DNA of 64,000 nucleotides from Methylovirgula sp. (GTDB taxonomy: Bacteria; Pseudomonadota; Alphaproteobacteria; Rhizobiales; Beijerinckiaceae): positions 2,044,501-2,108,500 of the forward strand of contig NZ_JBBCGP010000001.1 in the NCBI RefSeq assembly GCF_037200945.1, in the 5' to 3' direction. A program made the position numbers and the translations under genes. Below, in pieces: positions 11,233-19,787 of the stretch. The notes beneath the pieces were generated by a model. That model saw only the letters and a list, made by a program, of their open reading frames with translations. It made no database searches and was not told the origin of the DNA. Numbering within the stretch: the first letter of the stretch is position 1; each line of letters opens with the position of its first letter.

Positions 11233-11412
11233 CTAAACCTTCCAGCTGTGCGACTTGGTATGCAGGCGCAGATATTCAGCAAATTCTGCGTCCGGCATGA
11301 TCCGGATTTGCTCTTCGAGATCACCCAAATCGACGCGGGTGCTGGCGCGATTGGCCCTTTTCCACGAAACAAGCTGCCGCGCAGTGCGGCGCAACAAACG
11401 GGCGACCTTCAT
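11233..11412 (-). CDS. Mini-protein, paralogue of the one at 34.4 kb
   Basis: A 59-residue protein with an Arg/Lys-rich N-terminal half (MKVARLLRRTA) and an acidic C-terminal half ending EFAEYLRLHTKSHSWKV. The ATG at 11412 is preceded by GGAGGA at 6 bp, which rules out the TTG at 11418. A 63-residue paralogue at 34328-34519 has the same layout: a basic start, SWxxxNR, then DxEEQxRxMxDxEFxEYLRLHTK, and an almost identical ribosome-binding region. Such conservation across 23 kb argues that both are real genes. The function is unknown; the size and charge pattern would suit a small regulatory or adaptor protein. Confidence 0.7.
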   Translation of the reverse strand: MKVARLLRRTARQLVSWKRANRASTRVDLGDLEEQIRIMPDAEFAEYLRLHTKSHSWKV

Positions 11413-11693
11413 GTCCAATCCTCCGCCTTCTCGAAGAATAGGGCAGTGCGCCGGCTCGCCAAATTGTCCGAAAGGCTAAAGACCCGCGCTGACTGCCCAA
11501 TAGTTCTCCCGCGCATCCGGCTCCCCGCCTGGAGATTGCCGCATGCCAGCGGAAAACGGTCAAGGACGAAAAAGGCTGCGCCAGCGCATTATTTTAACCG
11601 CCAGCCGCAGCAATAGGCGGGCCGGGGCTTCCGACAGAGAATTGCGGCACGCCGACCGCCTAATGGCCCTCAACTATAGAAGGGCGATGGATG

Positions 11694-12188
11694 CTAGGTC
11701 ACATTTTCTTGGGAAATGACGTCATCTATTGACGGCTCGCCTTTGACAGCACGTTCGATCGCGAGCTTGGTCGCCGCGTAATTCCAGTTCTGAATTTTGG
11801 CATCGTCCTTTGCCTCCCAATGAATGAAGACGCCAACGCAAATAAAAATATTAGCGGCTTCATCTTTGGGAATGACACCGGATTTCACGCAATCGATGAC
11901 AGCTTTTCCGACGCCGGTTTGCGCGGGACCAAACATTTTTTCCGCTTGATCTCCATTCTTGATGTCGACCTTGTTGAACATCACAGTCGCCGGCTTTGTC
12001 ATGAGGTTTGGGCGCACAAGTGCCAGAAGAGCATTGTCGCCGACTTTCTGATTGGTGAGCGTCGTGCAGAAAGCCGTTTCGGCAGCACTTCCTCTCGGTC
12101 CCATGATCAGATCAATGTGCGCGACTTCGTTGCCGTCACCCACGAGCGCTTCGCCAACCAGCACGCGATCAATTTTCAGGTCGCCCAT
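11694..12188 (-). CDS. fae: Formaldehyde-activating enzyme (Fae) homologue
   Basis: Fae catalyses condensation of formaldehyde with tetrahydromethanopterin to methylene-H4MPT, the entry step of formaldehyde oxidation in methylotrophs. The 164-residue product has the family hallmarks in order: [19 protein letters not shown] (with the conserved His24 of the active site), [42 protein letters not shown], and [26 protein letters not shown] ribosome-binding site precedes the ATG. The last 15 residues differ from the usual AxPF-type ending, and H4MPT-pathway partners (mtd, mch, fhc) are not adjacent, so it may be one of the extra Fae paralogues some methylotrophs carry rather than the main enzyme. 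Family membership is very secure; the physiological role is inferred. Confidence 0.9.
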   Translation of the reverse strand: MGDLKIDRVLVGEALVGDGNEVAHIDLIMGPRGSAAETAFCTTLTNQKVGDNALLALVRPNLMTKPATVMFNKVDIKNGDQAEKMFGPAQTGVGKAVIDCVKSGVIPKDEAANIFICVGVFIHWEAKDDAKIQNWNYAATKLAIERAVKGEPSIDDVISQENVT

Positions 12189-12334
12189 TCAATCCTCCTC
12201 CGGATAAATGTTTCTTTGCTTGCGCGAACAGCCATACCACGCCCGTGCTATTTCGCCACGCGAACATCGAATCTAGAGCGACCTTGACTCACCCATCCAT
12301 TCGCCCATATTCGAAGCTGTCGTGGTCTTTGGCG

Positions 12335-12520
12335 AATCTCATTCGTGCGAAGCTAAGAGGGAAGCCGGTAGGCGATCGGACGCGGTTCGTTCGAGAGTAA
12401 AGTCGGCGCTGCCCCCGCAACTGTAAGCGGCGAGTTTGGGTCCATGCATGTCACTGGGAAGATATGATCCTGGGAAGACGGACTCGAAACAACCACCCGC
12501 AAGCCAGGAGACCTGCCTCG
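12335..12520 (+). ncRNA. Cobalamin riboswitch ahead of a Rieske oxygenase
   Basis: The conserved elements of the B12 aptamer appear in order: AGGGAAGCCGGT near 12357, GCTGCCCCCGCAACTGTAAG at about 12408-12427, CACTGGGAAG, CCTGGGAAGACGG, and the B12 box AAGCCAGGAGACCTGCC at 12501-12517. Such elements bind adenosylcobalamin or related corrinoids and normally switch the downstream gene off. The leader continues 195 nt to the gene at 12716 and includes a segment shared exactly with the second riboswitch at 24.6 kb, then GCGTC/GACGC arms and a T5 run ending near 12644 that could be a transcription terminator. Confidence 0.93.
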
Positions 12521-12715
12521 ACAATATATCGTCCTCGGGCGGGGTGTCTCGGTGGTGCGCTTCGACTTCTACGGCGCGCCGCGAAGTTGCAGGCGCGTCG
12601 CATGTGCATCGCCGCTCGCGCTTGAGGGGTGACGCAATGTTTTTGACTCTTCCACCATGGCGGCCACGGCGTTCCGCAGGGCAATCTATCTCATTTTTCG
12701 CCGCGGAGCCTTTGA

Positions 12716-13792
12716 ATGCTTGAACAAACGTCTGCGGCTAAGGCGGCGGCCCCCCTCGATCTCCGCAAGATCGGCGCGCAGGCCGACCATTGGTATCCGC
12801 TTGCCTGGTCCCGCGAGGTGAAAACCGGGCGGCCGTTCGCCGGGAGTTTCGCGGGCGAGCCGATCGTACTCATCCGCCCCAAGGAGGGCGCCGTTTTCGC
12901 GCTGGAAGACCGGTGCGCGCACCGGCAGGTGCCGCTGTCGAAGGGCGTCGTAAACGGCAATGTCGTCCGATGCGGCTATCACGGCTGGAGCTACAATTCG
13001 GAAGGCCATTGCGTCGACGTTCCTTACTTGGGTAAGGGCAAATTGCCGAACGGCGTGCGAGCCTACCCTTGCCACGAAATCGATGGAATCATCTTCATCT
13101 GGCCGGGTTCAGCAACGCCGGATGCGCCGCCCACGAAGATTGGCGCGGGTGGCGATAAATCTTACAAAACGCGGCGTTTCGGCGAGGTCGTCGCATGCCA
13201 TTTTACGTTCATGCATGAGAACCTCATGGACATGAACCATCAGTTTCTTCATCGCAGTACGACAGGCAAGGTTTATCCGCGTTATCTTGATCGCCGCGTC
13301 GGCGATGATTGGATGGAAGTCGATTACAGTTTCATGCGCCCGGATGAGAAGCCGCCGCTCGGCGAGGCCGTCATCGTCGGCGCGATACGCGGGCAGTCGG
13401 ATAAGGCGCAGGATCTTATGACGGTCCGCACCGAATATCCGCATCAGACGCTCAAGTTCTGGACGTCCGAGGGGGATCCGGTTCTCGATGTCTGGCTCGG
13501 TTACACGCCTGTCGACAAAGAGCAAAGGTCCAACAGGACATTCATTTCATTGTCCGTGCGCCGTCCGAAAATACCGTTCCTTCTCGATGTGGTCTGGCCG
13601 ATCATGGCCATGTTCACCAATCGCGTCTTCAGAGAGGATCGCGAAGTCGTCGAGATGGAACAAGCGGCGCACGACAGCCAGGGCTCCGACTGGAATCAGG
13701 AAGTTTTTCCGCCGATCCAGGATTTGCGGGCTCTACTGGCTGCCAACGGACAAATCATTGCGCCTCCGGCAACGCCGGCTGAAACAAATTGA
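12716..13792 (+). CDS. Rieske-type non-heme iron oxygenase subunit
   Basis: A 358-residue oxygenase alpha-subunit-like protein of the VanA / Pdm family. The Rieske [2Fe-2S] ligands are Cys67-x-His69 and Cys86-x2-His89. The mononuclear iron site is in ENLMDMNHQFLH, with His175 and His179 and the bridging Asp172. A GGAG at 7 bp supports the ATG start. These enzymes add oxygen or demethylate aromatic or alicyclic substrates using electrons from a separate reductase; no ferredoxin or reductase gene is adjacent. The gene follows a cobalamin riboswitch, so it should be expressed mainly when B12 is scarce. Nothing in the sequence defines its substrate. Confidence 0.88.
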   Translation: MLEQTSAAKAAAPLDLRKIGAQADHWYPLAWSREVKTGRPFAGSFAGEPIVLIRPKEGAVFALEDRCAHRQVPLSKGVVNGNVVRCGYHGWSYNSEGHCVDVPYLGKGKLPNGVRAYPCHEIDGIIFIWPGSATPDAPPTKIGAGGDKSYKTRRFGEVVACHFTFMHENLMDMNHQFLHRSTTGKVYPRYLDRRVGDDWMEVDYSFMRPDEKPPLGEAVIVGAIRGQSDKAQDLMTVRTEYPHQTLKFWTSEGDPVLDVWLGYTPVDKEQRSNRTFISLSVRRPKIPFLLDVVWPIMAMFTNRVFREDREVVEMEQAAHDSQGSDWNQEVFPPIQDLRALLAANGQIIAPPATPAETN

Positions 13793-13820
13793 GTAGTGCG
13801 GCTTTTGTCCAGATGCAATT

Positions 13821-14942
13821 TCAGCTGTCGTTCTCTTTGCGCTCATTTCCAAGGCTGGCGATGTCCTTGCGCAAGTGTTTCATGGCCGGCGTGACGATCG
13901 CGACGAAATAGGCTTCGCGTAGCTTCCGACTCGCCACCGAGCCCGCGATGTAGCCGCGCGCTCCCGCGTGCAGCATCGCCGATTGGGCTGCCGCGAGCGA
14001 CAGTTCAGAACCGTGCAGCCGCACTTGCAACACTGCCCGCAGATAGGCGGGATCGGTCTTGTAAGGCGTTCGCGCCAGAACGTCGATTTCATCCCCGAGC
14101 CGCACGGCCTTGCGTTGCAAGTCGTCGGGGCGATCCGGCAGATACGCGTTGACGTCTCCGCAAATGCTGTCGCTCTCACGCACCAGCGCGATGGCGCCGC
14201 GGACGAGGCCAAGCGCCATGCCGGTTTGCAAGAGGATGAATCCCGCACGAATGCGCCGGACGAACGGCTCGGCCGGATCGGCGAGCACCATTGAATCCGG
14301 AATGAAGGCGTCGCGAAAGAGCACGGACAGGGTCGCCGTCCCCTCCAAAGCGATAAAGTGTGCATTTTGGCGCGTCGTCACCCCCTCATCGCTACAGCGC
14401 GCCAGCGCCATCACGAGCCGATCGCCTTCGCCAGCAAAGCAGATACCGAACAGATGTCCGTCGCCGAGATTGGAGACCCAAGGCAGCAGCCCGTTGACGC
14501 GCCAGCCACCCGCCACACGCGCGCCACGCAGCCGCAGCGCTTCGATGCCGGACAAAGCCTTCATCGGATTGGAAAGGCCCGTGCCGCCGAGGATCTCGCC
14601 ATTCGAGACGCTTGGTAGCAAGGCGTCGCGGAGTTCGGCGTTTTCGGTATTCGCGATGTACCAGACGAGCGCGTCCTGACACCAGGCGCAAAACGCGGTC
14701 GCAAGGCATTCCTCACCGACGATGGCCATCGCTTCGATCGCAGCTTCGAGATCGGCGCCGCCGCCGGCGGAGGTGTGATGTGCGAAAACGCCCGCGCCGC
14801 CCAGCCTGCGCAGCACATCTGCCGGATAGGTTCCCGCATCGATGTCGCGCACGCGCGGACGTAGTTCACGCGCGGCGATGGCGCGAACGCGTGCAAAGAC
14901 GCCCGTTTCTACCGTTTGATCTGCGTGCAGCCCAATGGCCAT
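13821..14942 (-). CDS. Acyl-CoA dehydrogenase-like flavoprotein
   Basis: A 373-residue flavoenzyme with the three-part acyl-CoA dehydrogenase fold: a helical N-terminus, a central beta region (GGTGLSNPMKALSG then WRVNGLLPWVSN), and a C-terminal helical bundle. The ATG at 14942 lies 4 bp after the OsmC stop; the frame is open much further upstream but that extension is the OsmC gene read in another frame. The usual catalytic base and AMP-binding signatures are not obvious, so it may act as a flavin-dependent monooxygenase of the SfnB/DszC type rather than a beta-oxidation enzyme. It is the last of five minus-strand genes with a TauABC/SsuABC-like importer, which suggests it processes the imported, possibly organosulfur, compound. 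That role is inference. Confidence 0.75.
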   Translation of the reverse strand: MAIGLHADQTVETGVFARVRAIAARELRPRVRDIDAGTYPADVLRRLGGAGVFAHHTSAGGGADLEAAIEAMAIVGEECLATAFCAWCQDALVWYIANTENAELRDALLPSVSNGEILGGTGLSNPMKALSGIEALRLRGARVAGGWRVNGLLPWVSNLGDGHLFGICFAGEGDRLVMALARCSDEGVTTRQNAHFIALEGTATLSVLFRDAFIPDSMVLADPAEPFVRRIRAGFILLQTGMALGLVRGAIALVRESDSICGDVNAYLPDRPDDLQRKAVRLGDEIDVLARTPYKTDPAYLRAVLQVRLHGSELSLAAAQSAMLHAGARGYIAGSVASRKLREAYFVAIVTPAMKHLRKDIASLGNERKENDS

Positions 14943-14946
14943 CGGA

Positions 14947-15489
14947 TCAATCGATCCGCTCGACGGTGAGCGCGACAGGTTTGGTGTAAGTGTTCGCCAC
15001 CGGCGACCAAAGCGTGGCATGAGCGACGAGCGCATCAAGCGTTTCCTTGGGCGCATCTGCATCGAAGTGGACGTTGACGCGCACCGCCTCGAAGCCGACC
15101 GGCTTCGGCGAGACGTCTCCGGTGCCCCAGACGGAGGTGATGTTGATGTCCGCTTCGAGCTCAAGTTCGAGTTTGTGGACGGTTATATTTTGCGCCACGG
15201 CGTTGGCGTGAATGCCGACCGCGAGGCAAGACCCCAGCGCCGCGAGCAGCGCCTCCGACGGGTTGGGCGCGGTATCGTCGCCGAGCAGGCCCGGCGGCTC
15301 GTCGATCACATGCGCGGGCAGATTGCGCACGAAGTTCAATTGGCGGAAGCGTCCTTCGGTCACTGTCCGGCATTTCAAGGTCCGGACTGCGCCCGGATTG
15401 GCTTTGCCCTTTTCGATGAGCTGTTGAAGACCATCTTTGTCGATCGGCGCGAGGCAACCGGTGCGCGGCGGGGACTCGATATCGGACAT
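14947..15489 (-). CDS. OsmC family protein with one redox cysteine
   Basis: A 180-residue OsmC/Ohr-fold protein. OsmC proteins are thiol peroxidases that reduce organic hydroperoxides through two cysteines. Here the first is present as Cys88 in NPSEALLAALGSCLAVG, but the second, normally in a CPVxxT motif, is Ser162 (WSPVANTYT). It therefore probably lacks the usual disulfide cycle and may have another role. I chose the ATG at 15489 because GGGAG precedes it; a TTG at 15525 overlapping the upstream stop is possible. It lies between the ABC permease gene and the flavoprotein gene, as in several sulfur-compound operons. Confidence 0.85.
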   Translation of the reverse strand: MSDIESPPRTGCLAPIDKDGLQQLIEKGKANPGAVRTLKCRTVTEGRFRQLNFVRNLPAHVIDEPPGLLGDDTAPNPSEALLAALGSCLAVGIHANAVAQNITVHKLELELEADINITSVWGTGDVSPKPVGFEAVRVNVHFDADAPKETLDALVAHATLWSPVANTYTKPVALTVERID

Positions 15490-15521
15490 TTTTGAAACTC
15501 CCTTTGCAGGCATGCGTTTGT

Positions 15522-16337
15522 TCAAGAAGAGCTGTTCCAGCGGACGCGCCGGATCAGCAGCAGCAGAATGCCGTCAAGCGCGAAGCCGATGACGCCAATG
15601 GCCACAATGAACGCGGCGAGCCGGTCATATTCGAGCGTGTCGCGCGCGTCGTTGATCGCGTAGCCGAGGCCGCTCGTCACGCCGAGATATTCGGCGGGAA
15701 CGAGGACGATCCAGGCGACGCCCAGCGCCAGCCGGATGCCGACAAGAATATCCTGCAGAATGGCCGGCAGAATTACGATTGTCAGCAGGTTCCACGGCCT
15801 GGCGCCGAGGTTCTTTGCAAGTTTGAACCAGTCAGGATCGAGTTTCTGCAGCCCGTTCGCCGTGGCGAAGATGATCGGCCAGACGGAGGCGGCCGCGATC
15901 AGAAAGACAATGGCACCTTCCCAGGTTGGAAACGCCAGGATCGCAATGGGCATCCAGGCAAGCGGGCTGATCATCCGTAACAATTGAAACGGGACATGGG
16001 TAAGCTGCCGGAAGATCGCGCTGTGGCCGACAAGAACACCGACCGGCGCACCGATCAAAATTGCAAAAGCGAGGCCGAGGCCGATCCGGCGGATGCTTGG
16101 TACAAATGCTTGCCACAAGGAGCCGTTCGCGATCATGCGCGCGAGGCTGACAAACGTCGGACGCGGCGCGAAGCCTGCGAAAGCCGTGCCTTGTGGACTT
16201 TGCGTCAGCACCCAACCGCCGAGCGCCCAAATCGCCAGAAGCAGCAACAGCCCGATCAACGGCGCTGCGAAGCGAAGGGAAACCCCATGCCATTGGCGCC
16301 TTACGATGCGTTCAGGTTGCACGGCGATACTCGTCAC
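15522..16337 (-). CDS. ABC transporter permease, NitT/TauT type
   Basis: A 271-residue inner-membrane permease with about six hydrophobic segments. The EAA-loop region, which contacts the ATPase, lies around FKLAKNLGARPWNLLTIV in the C-terminal half. It resembles SsuC/TauC. Its start overlaps the stop of the binding-protein gene by 4 bp (ATGA), so translation is coupled. It forms the channel of the importer encoded by this operon. The substrate class (sulfonate, taurine, nitrate or similar) cannot be settled from the permease alone. Confidence 0.88.
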   Translation of the reverse strand: MTSIAVQPERIVRRQWHGVSLRFAAPLIGLLLLLAIWALGGWVLTQSPQGTAFAGFAPRPTFVSLARMIANGSLWQAFVPSIRRIGLGLAFAILIGAPVGVLVGHSAIFRQLTHVPFQLLRMISPLAWMPIAILAFPTWEGAIVFLIAAASVWPIIFATANGLQKLDPDWFKLAKNLGARPWNLLTIVILPAILQDILVGIRLALGVAWIVLVPAEYLGVTSGLGYAINDARDTLEYDRLAAFIVAIGVIGFALDGILLLLIRRVRWNSSS

Positions 16338-17575
16338 AGTGCCAGAACCTCGTGACGAGCAAAGGGATCAGCGGCATTGACGCTCGGGTCCGTCTTCCAT
16401 TCAGGATGGAGCTTCAGCGCGGCGCGGACGAAATCGTAGTTCACCAAGTCCTTGGTGACGAAAGCGGGGTCGAGCTTGTCGAGAAACGTCCGGTCTCCGG
16501 CGACGAGCGTTTTTTTCATCTCTTCCACAATCAGCGTCGTCGCCGTTGGATAGGGCCACGGCTGAAAGTCGATCCGGCCGTTGTGCCATTGCGGATGCTC
16601 GATCGCCCCATCACTCAAATATTCGGCATTTTGCGTGTAGAGCGTCATCGCTCGCGTCACGACGGGCGCGGGCATCGGCAGATAACCAGCGCCATCGCGC
16701 GACAGCAGAGTGGCAACCTCGACCTTGTGTTGTGAGGCATAGATTTCAGCGCGAACGATGGCATTCAGAATCTTCTGCGACCATTCCGGCCGCTGGACCG
16801 TATCGGCCTCGTGCATGCAGACGACGCAACACGGGTGGTTCTTCCACATATCGCCGGTAAAGCGCAGGATGCGCGCGTGAATAGCGATCTCGCCCATCGC
16901 ATTGAAGGGTTCGGCGACCGTATAGCCGTCAATTTTACGGGCCGCGAGCGCCGCCGGCATATCGGGCGGCGGCAGCGTTTGCAGATTGCATTCGTGCGGT
17001 GCGAGCGGTGCGCCCTGCGGCCGGATGACCGGCGTGATCCCCGCCTGTCGCAGCGCCAATTGCAGCACGATATTATGCATCGAATACCAGAACGGTACTG
17101 CGATCTGCTTGCCGCCAAAATCGGCGAAGCTATGGATCTTGCTGTCGCCGCCGACAACGATGGCGGACCCGTTCGTATGCGCCCAGGCCACGATCTTGAC
17201 CGGGAAGTGATTGTTGTAGCGCATCCAGACCGGCACCGGCTTCAGCAGATGTACGAGGTTGAACTTGCCGGCGGCAAATGCCTCGACAAGCGGCGCCCAG
17301 CCGCGCACCAGAACCGGCTTCTCGACGTTCAGTCCTTCGTCCTGAAAGAAACCTTTAGCATGGGCGACGAGCAGTGCGGTCGCATCAGTGATCGGCAGGT
17401 AGCCGATACGGACCGGCTCGTCCGGCGTCGTTGCGGCGCGCGCTTGCCGCGGCATCGTGCCGAGCAACGTTGCGAGTCCGCCGGCGGCAAGCACGTCCAG
17501 CGTCCGCCGTCGCGTAAATGATTGCGGCACATTCGGCGTGGCGTGGTAATCCAAATTATTGCAATACTGGCACAC
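16334..17575 (-). CDS. ABC substrate-binding protein, NrtA/SsuA-like, twin-arginine signal
   Basis: A 413-residue periplasmic binding protein of the NitT/TauT family. A twin-arginine-type signal (SFTRRRTLDVLAAGG) with cleavage probably after QARA near residue 47 implies export of a folded protein. The mature part opens with the typical VRIGYLPITDATALLVAHAKGFF and contains the family pattern of an NrtA/CmpA-like two-lobe fold. The N-terminus before the signal is unusually long and carries CxxC (MCQYCNN). The gene overlaps the ATPase gene by 20 bp upstream and the permease by 4 bp downstream. The ligand is not known. Confidence 0.87.
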   Translation of the reverse strand: MCQYCNNLDYHATPNVPQSFTRRRTLDVLAAGGLATLLGTMPRQARAATTPDEPVRIGYLPITDATALLVAHAKGFFQDEGLNVEKPVLVRGWAPLVEAFAAGKFNLVHLLKPVPVWMRYNNHFPVKIVAWAHTNGSAIVVGGDSKIHSFADFGGKQIAVPFWYSMHNIVLQLALRQAGITPVIRPQGAPLAPHECNLQTLPPPDMPAALAARKIDGYTVAEPFNAMGEIAIHARILRFTGDMWKNHPCCVVCMHEADTVQRPEWSQKILNAIVRAEIYASQHKVEVATLLSRDGAGYLPMPAPVVTRAMTLYTQNAEYLSDGAIEHPQWHNGRIDFQPWPYPTATTLIVEEMKKTLVAGDRTFLDKLDPAFVTKDLVNYDFVRAALKLHPEWKTDPSVNAADPFARHEVLAL

Positions 17576-18320
17576 TTAATGTCTCCCCCGCAGTTTCGCG
17601 GTCATTTTCCAGAAGCCCCAAAAGATGGGTGCGTAAGCCGCCTGCCGGCGTTGACGCCAAAATGACGTCGGCGATCAGCCGGCCCGGATTTGGCGCCATG
17701 ACGATGATGCGTTCGGCAAGATCGAGCGCGTCGTCCACATCATGGGTGACGAGCAGCAGCGTGAGGCCAAGCTCGCCGGCAATCGCGCGTACTTCGGCGC
17801 GCAACGCGGCACGCGTCACAGCGTCGAGAGATGCATAAGGTTCGTCGAGCAAAAGGATTTCTGGATCGGTCGCCAGCGATCGCGCCAAGGCGACACGCTG
17901 TTGCTGGCCGCCGGACAATTCCGTGACCGGACGCGCGCCGTAGCCATGCAGCCCCACAATATCGAGCATTTGCGCTACTCGCGCCGGGGCCTCTTTCGAG
18001 CGACCGGCGAAACGCAGGCCGAGCGCGACATTCCCCGCAACGTCGAGCCACGGCAAAAGCAGCGGTTTCTGAAACATCAGATTCCAGCGCGGTGACGGGC
18101 CGGAGACAGGCGTGCCATCGATCTGAACCTCGCCATTCGTTGGCTGGAGGAGACCGCTTACGATCTGCAGGAGCGTGGACTTGCCGCAGCCGCTGCGCCC
18201 AAGCAGCGCGACGCGTTCGCCGGAGCCGATCCGCAATGTCAGGCGATCCAGCGTCAGGGGCCTGCGCGGGTAGCGATGGCTGACATTGTCGAGTCGGATG
18301 GTGCCGCGTAGCTTCGTCAT
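17556..18320 (-). CDS. ABC transporter ATPase, SsuB/TauB-like
   Basis: A 254-residue ATP-binding subunit. Walker A is GRSGCGKST at residues 41-49, the signature LSGGQQQ at 135-141 and Walker B ILLLDE at 155-160, followed by the Q- and H-loop pattern (LLVTHDVDDALDLAE) of nitrate/sulfonate importers. It is the first gene of the five-gene minus-strand operon and powers import with the permease and binding protein downstream. Two palindromic sites just upstream (18367-18380 and 18435-18448), shared with a divergent TetR gene, are the likely control point. Confidence 0.92.
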   Translation of the reverse strand: MTKLRGTIRLDNVSHRYPRRPLTLDRLTLRIGSGERVALLGRSGCGKSTLLQIVSGLLQPTNGEVQIDGTPVSGPSPRWNLMFQKPLLLPWLDVAGNVALGLRFAGRSKEAPARVAQMLDIVGLHGYGARPVTELSGGQQQRVALARSLATDPEILLLDEPYASLDAVTRAALRAEVRAIAGELGLTLLLVTHDVDDALDLAERIIVMAPNPGRLIADVILASTPAGGLRTHLLGLLENDRETAGETLSVPVLQ

Positions 18321-18366
18321 CGACCTTTACAACCCGATCCGGCCAAGCAATCCTGATTGCCAAATA

Positions 18367-18380
18367 AGAACGATCGGTCT
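18367..18380. promoter_or_regulatory. Palindromic operator, site 1
   Basis: AGAACGATCGGTCT, a near match to the palindrome AGAACGATCGTTCT. It lies 47 bp upstream of the ABC operon start. A second copy lies 68 bp away, toward the divergent TetR gene, which is the likely binder. Confidence 0.6.
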
Positions 18381-18434
18381 AGATTGGTCAAGTAAATCTA
18401 TGGAGTATGTTTATCTTATTTTTCGCCAGAATTT

Positions 18435-18448
18435 AGAATGATCGTTCT
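18435..18448. promoter_or_regulatory. Palindromic operator, site 2
   Basis: AGAATGATCGTTCT, with one change from the perfect palindrome, 30 bp before the TetR start. Its pairing with site 1 places one site at each divergent promoter, suggesting joint repression and autoregulation. Confidence 0.6.
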
Positions 18449-18477
18449 ATTTCTCGCAAGGGAGATGCCAGACATCG

Positions 18478-19125
18478 ATGCCGGGTAAGAACACAAGATA
18501 CGCTCTCGCGCCCACGGCGGCACCGGGCTTGGACTTTGCACCAGCGGCGCCCGGTGCGCGCGGTCTCGCGGCGCGGGCGGCGCTCATAGACTCCGCGATC
18601 CGCTTATTTTGCCGGCAAGGAATTACCGCGACCGGCGTTGATGCGATCATCACGCATTCCGGCGTTGCACGAGTAACGCTCTACAATCATTTTGGCTCAA
18701 AAGACGGGCTCGTCGACGCGGCTCTGGAAGAAGAGGGCGTGGCGTGGCGCGCGTGGTTTTTCGCGCGCCTCGCGCGGGTCGAGGGGCCGCCCAAAGCACG
18801 GTTGATCGCGATCTTCGATGCGCTCGCCGAATGGTTCGCGCGCGACGATTATTTCGGTTGCGCGCTGATGAACGCGGTTGCCGAATATCGCAACCAGAGT
18901 CCCGCCATCCTGAAAGTGATGCAGGCTCACAAGAAGCCGGTTCTCGAACATATCCGCAGCCTCTGTGACGCGGCTGGTGCGGACGATGCCAATGCGCTTG
19001 CGGGCCAGATCGACCTTTTGATGGACGGTGCCATTGTGAAGGCTTTGGTGCGTGGCGATGCGAAGCCGGCGCAAGAAGCCCGCAGCATCGCGGACGTCTT
19101 GCTCAGCGTTGCTCTTATTCGGTAA
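18478..19125 (+). CDS. TetR family regulator of the ABC/flavoprotein operon
   Basis: A 215-residue repressor. The N-terminal helix-turn-helix spans about residues 30-80 (AARAALIDSAIRLFCRQGI, then VARVTLYNHFGSKDGLV), preceded by a low-complexity Pro/Ala stretch. The C-terminal ligand domain is of the TetR_C type. It is divergent from the ABC-OsmC-flavoprotein operon with 157 bp between the starts, and the two palindromes there are the probable operators. The inducer is presumably the imported compound or a metabolite of it; that is inference from arrangement. Confidence 0.87.
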   Translation: MPGKNTRYALAPTAAPGLDFAPAAPGARGLAARAALIDSAIRLFCRQGITATGVDAIITHSGVARVTLYNHFGSKDGLVDAALEEEGVAWRAWFFARLARVEGPPKARLIAIFDALAEWFARDDYFGCALMNAVAEYRNQSPAILKVMQAHKKPVLEHIRSLCDAAGADDANALAGQIDLLMDGAIVKALVRGDAKPAQEARSIADVLLSVALIR

Positions 19126-19318
19126 GTCGAACGAAGCGACCGGCGCCAAAGCGGACAGGCCTGCTTTGCCCAGGCGGCTCTACGACATTGCAATCAACGG
19201 GTGACCGACACTAAAGTCTGATGGACGCCCGCGCCTCGGTCGCGCATCTAATTGCTGTCGGGAAAGCCGGTCCGTCTTTAGCCTCTCGCTCTGTGCCATA
19301 TTGCCGTAGGAGTCGTCT

Positions 19319-19774
19319 ATGAGCCAAGTACAAGTCGAGCAGAAAAGCTATCAGATGCCGCCGCAAGATGGATTTACCATCGCGCACTTTCTCGCCGTCG
19401 TCGACATCGAACGATCGCTTCGATTTTACGAAAAGGTCTTTGGAGGTCGCATTTTGAGCAGAGGCGACGGCCAAGGCGCGCCAGGGTACATTCAGATCGC
19501 GAACACGTGGCTGCTTGTAAACCCCGGGGGCGGTCCGACTCCCGACAAACCAACGGTCACGCTCAGCGTGCCCGCCGATCCCGATGAAGTCAGCAGCTTT
19601 ATGAATATCCGCGTTGCGGATATTCAAGCGTGCTACGAACTATGGCAGAGTCGAGGAGCTGAGTTTATCACTGAGCCAAAGCCGAAGTATGGCGAGACAC
19701 GCTGCTACATTCGCGATCCCGACGGTTACATTATAGAAGTTGGACAAAGCAATCCTGGCGTTGCTTACGGCTAG
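19319..19774 (+). CDS. VOC family (glyoxalase/dioxygenase-like) protein
   Basis: A 151-residue protein with two beta-alpha-beta-beta-beta halves of the vicinal oxygen chelate fold. A candidate metal ligand is His in TIAHFLAVVDIERSLRFYEKVFGG, and the second half ends with the family-typical RCYIRDPDGYIIEVGQ, which supplies Glu. The fold covers glyoxalase I, dioxygenases and resistance proteins, and the reaction cannot be told. It begins a same-strand run with two DoxX-like membrane proteins and an aldo/keto reductase, which suggests shared detoxification duties. Confidence 0.85.
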   Translation: MSQVQVEQKSYQMPPQDGFTIAHFLAVVDIERSLRFYEKVFGGRILSRGDGQGAPGYIQIANTWLLVNPGGGPTPDKPTVTLSVPADPDEVSSFMNIRVADIQACYELWQSRGAEFITEPKPKYGETRCYIRDPDGYIIEVGQSNPGVAYG

Positions 19775-19787
19775 ACGGCGCGGCGTC

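Noticed and set aside
12436..12723. Plus-strand frame through the riboswitch leader
   Set aside because: It runs through the aptamer and its shared leader; no ribosome-binding site, and the two riboswitch loci read it with different starts and ends. A short leader peptide is not excluded.
13821..15164. Longer acyl-CoA dehydrogenase-like protein starting at 15164
   Set aside because: The extra N-terminus is the OsmC gene in another frame, Ser/Arg-rich, and the ATG at 14942 follows the OsmC stop by 4 bp.
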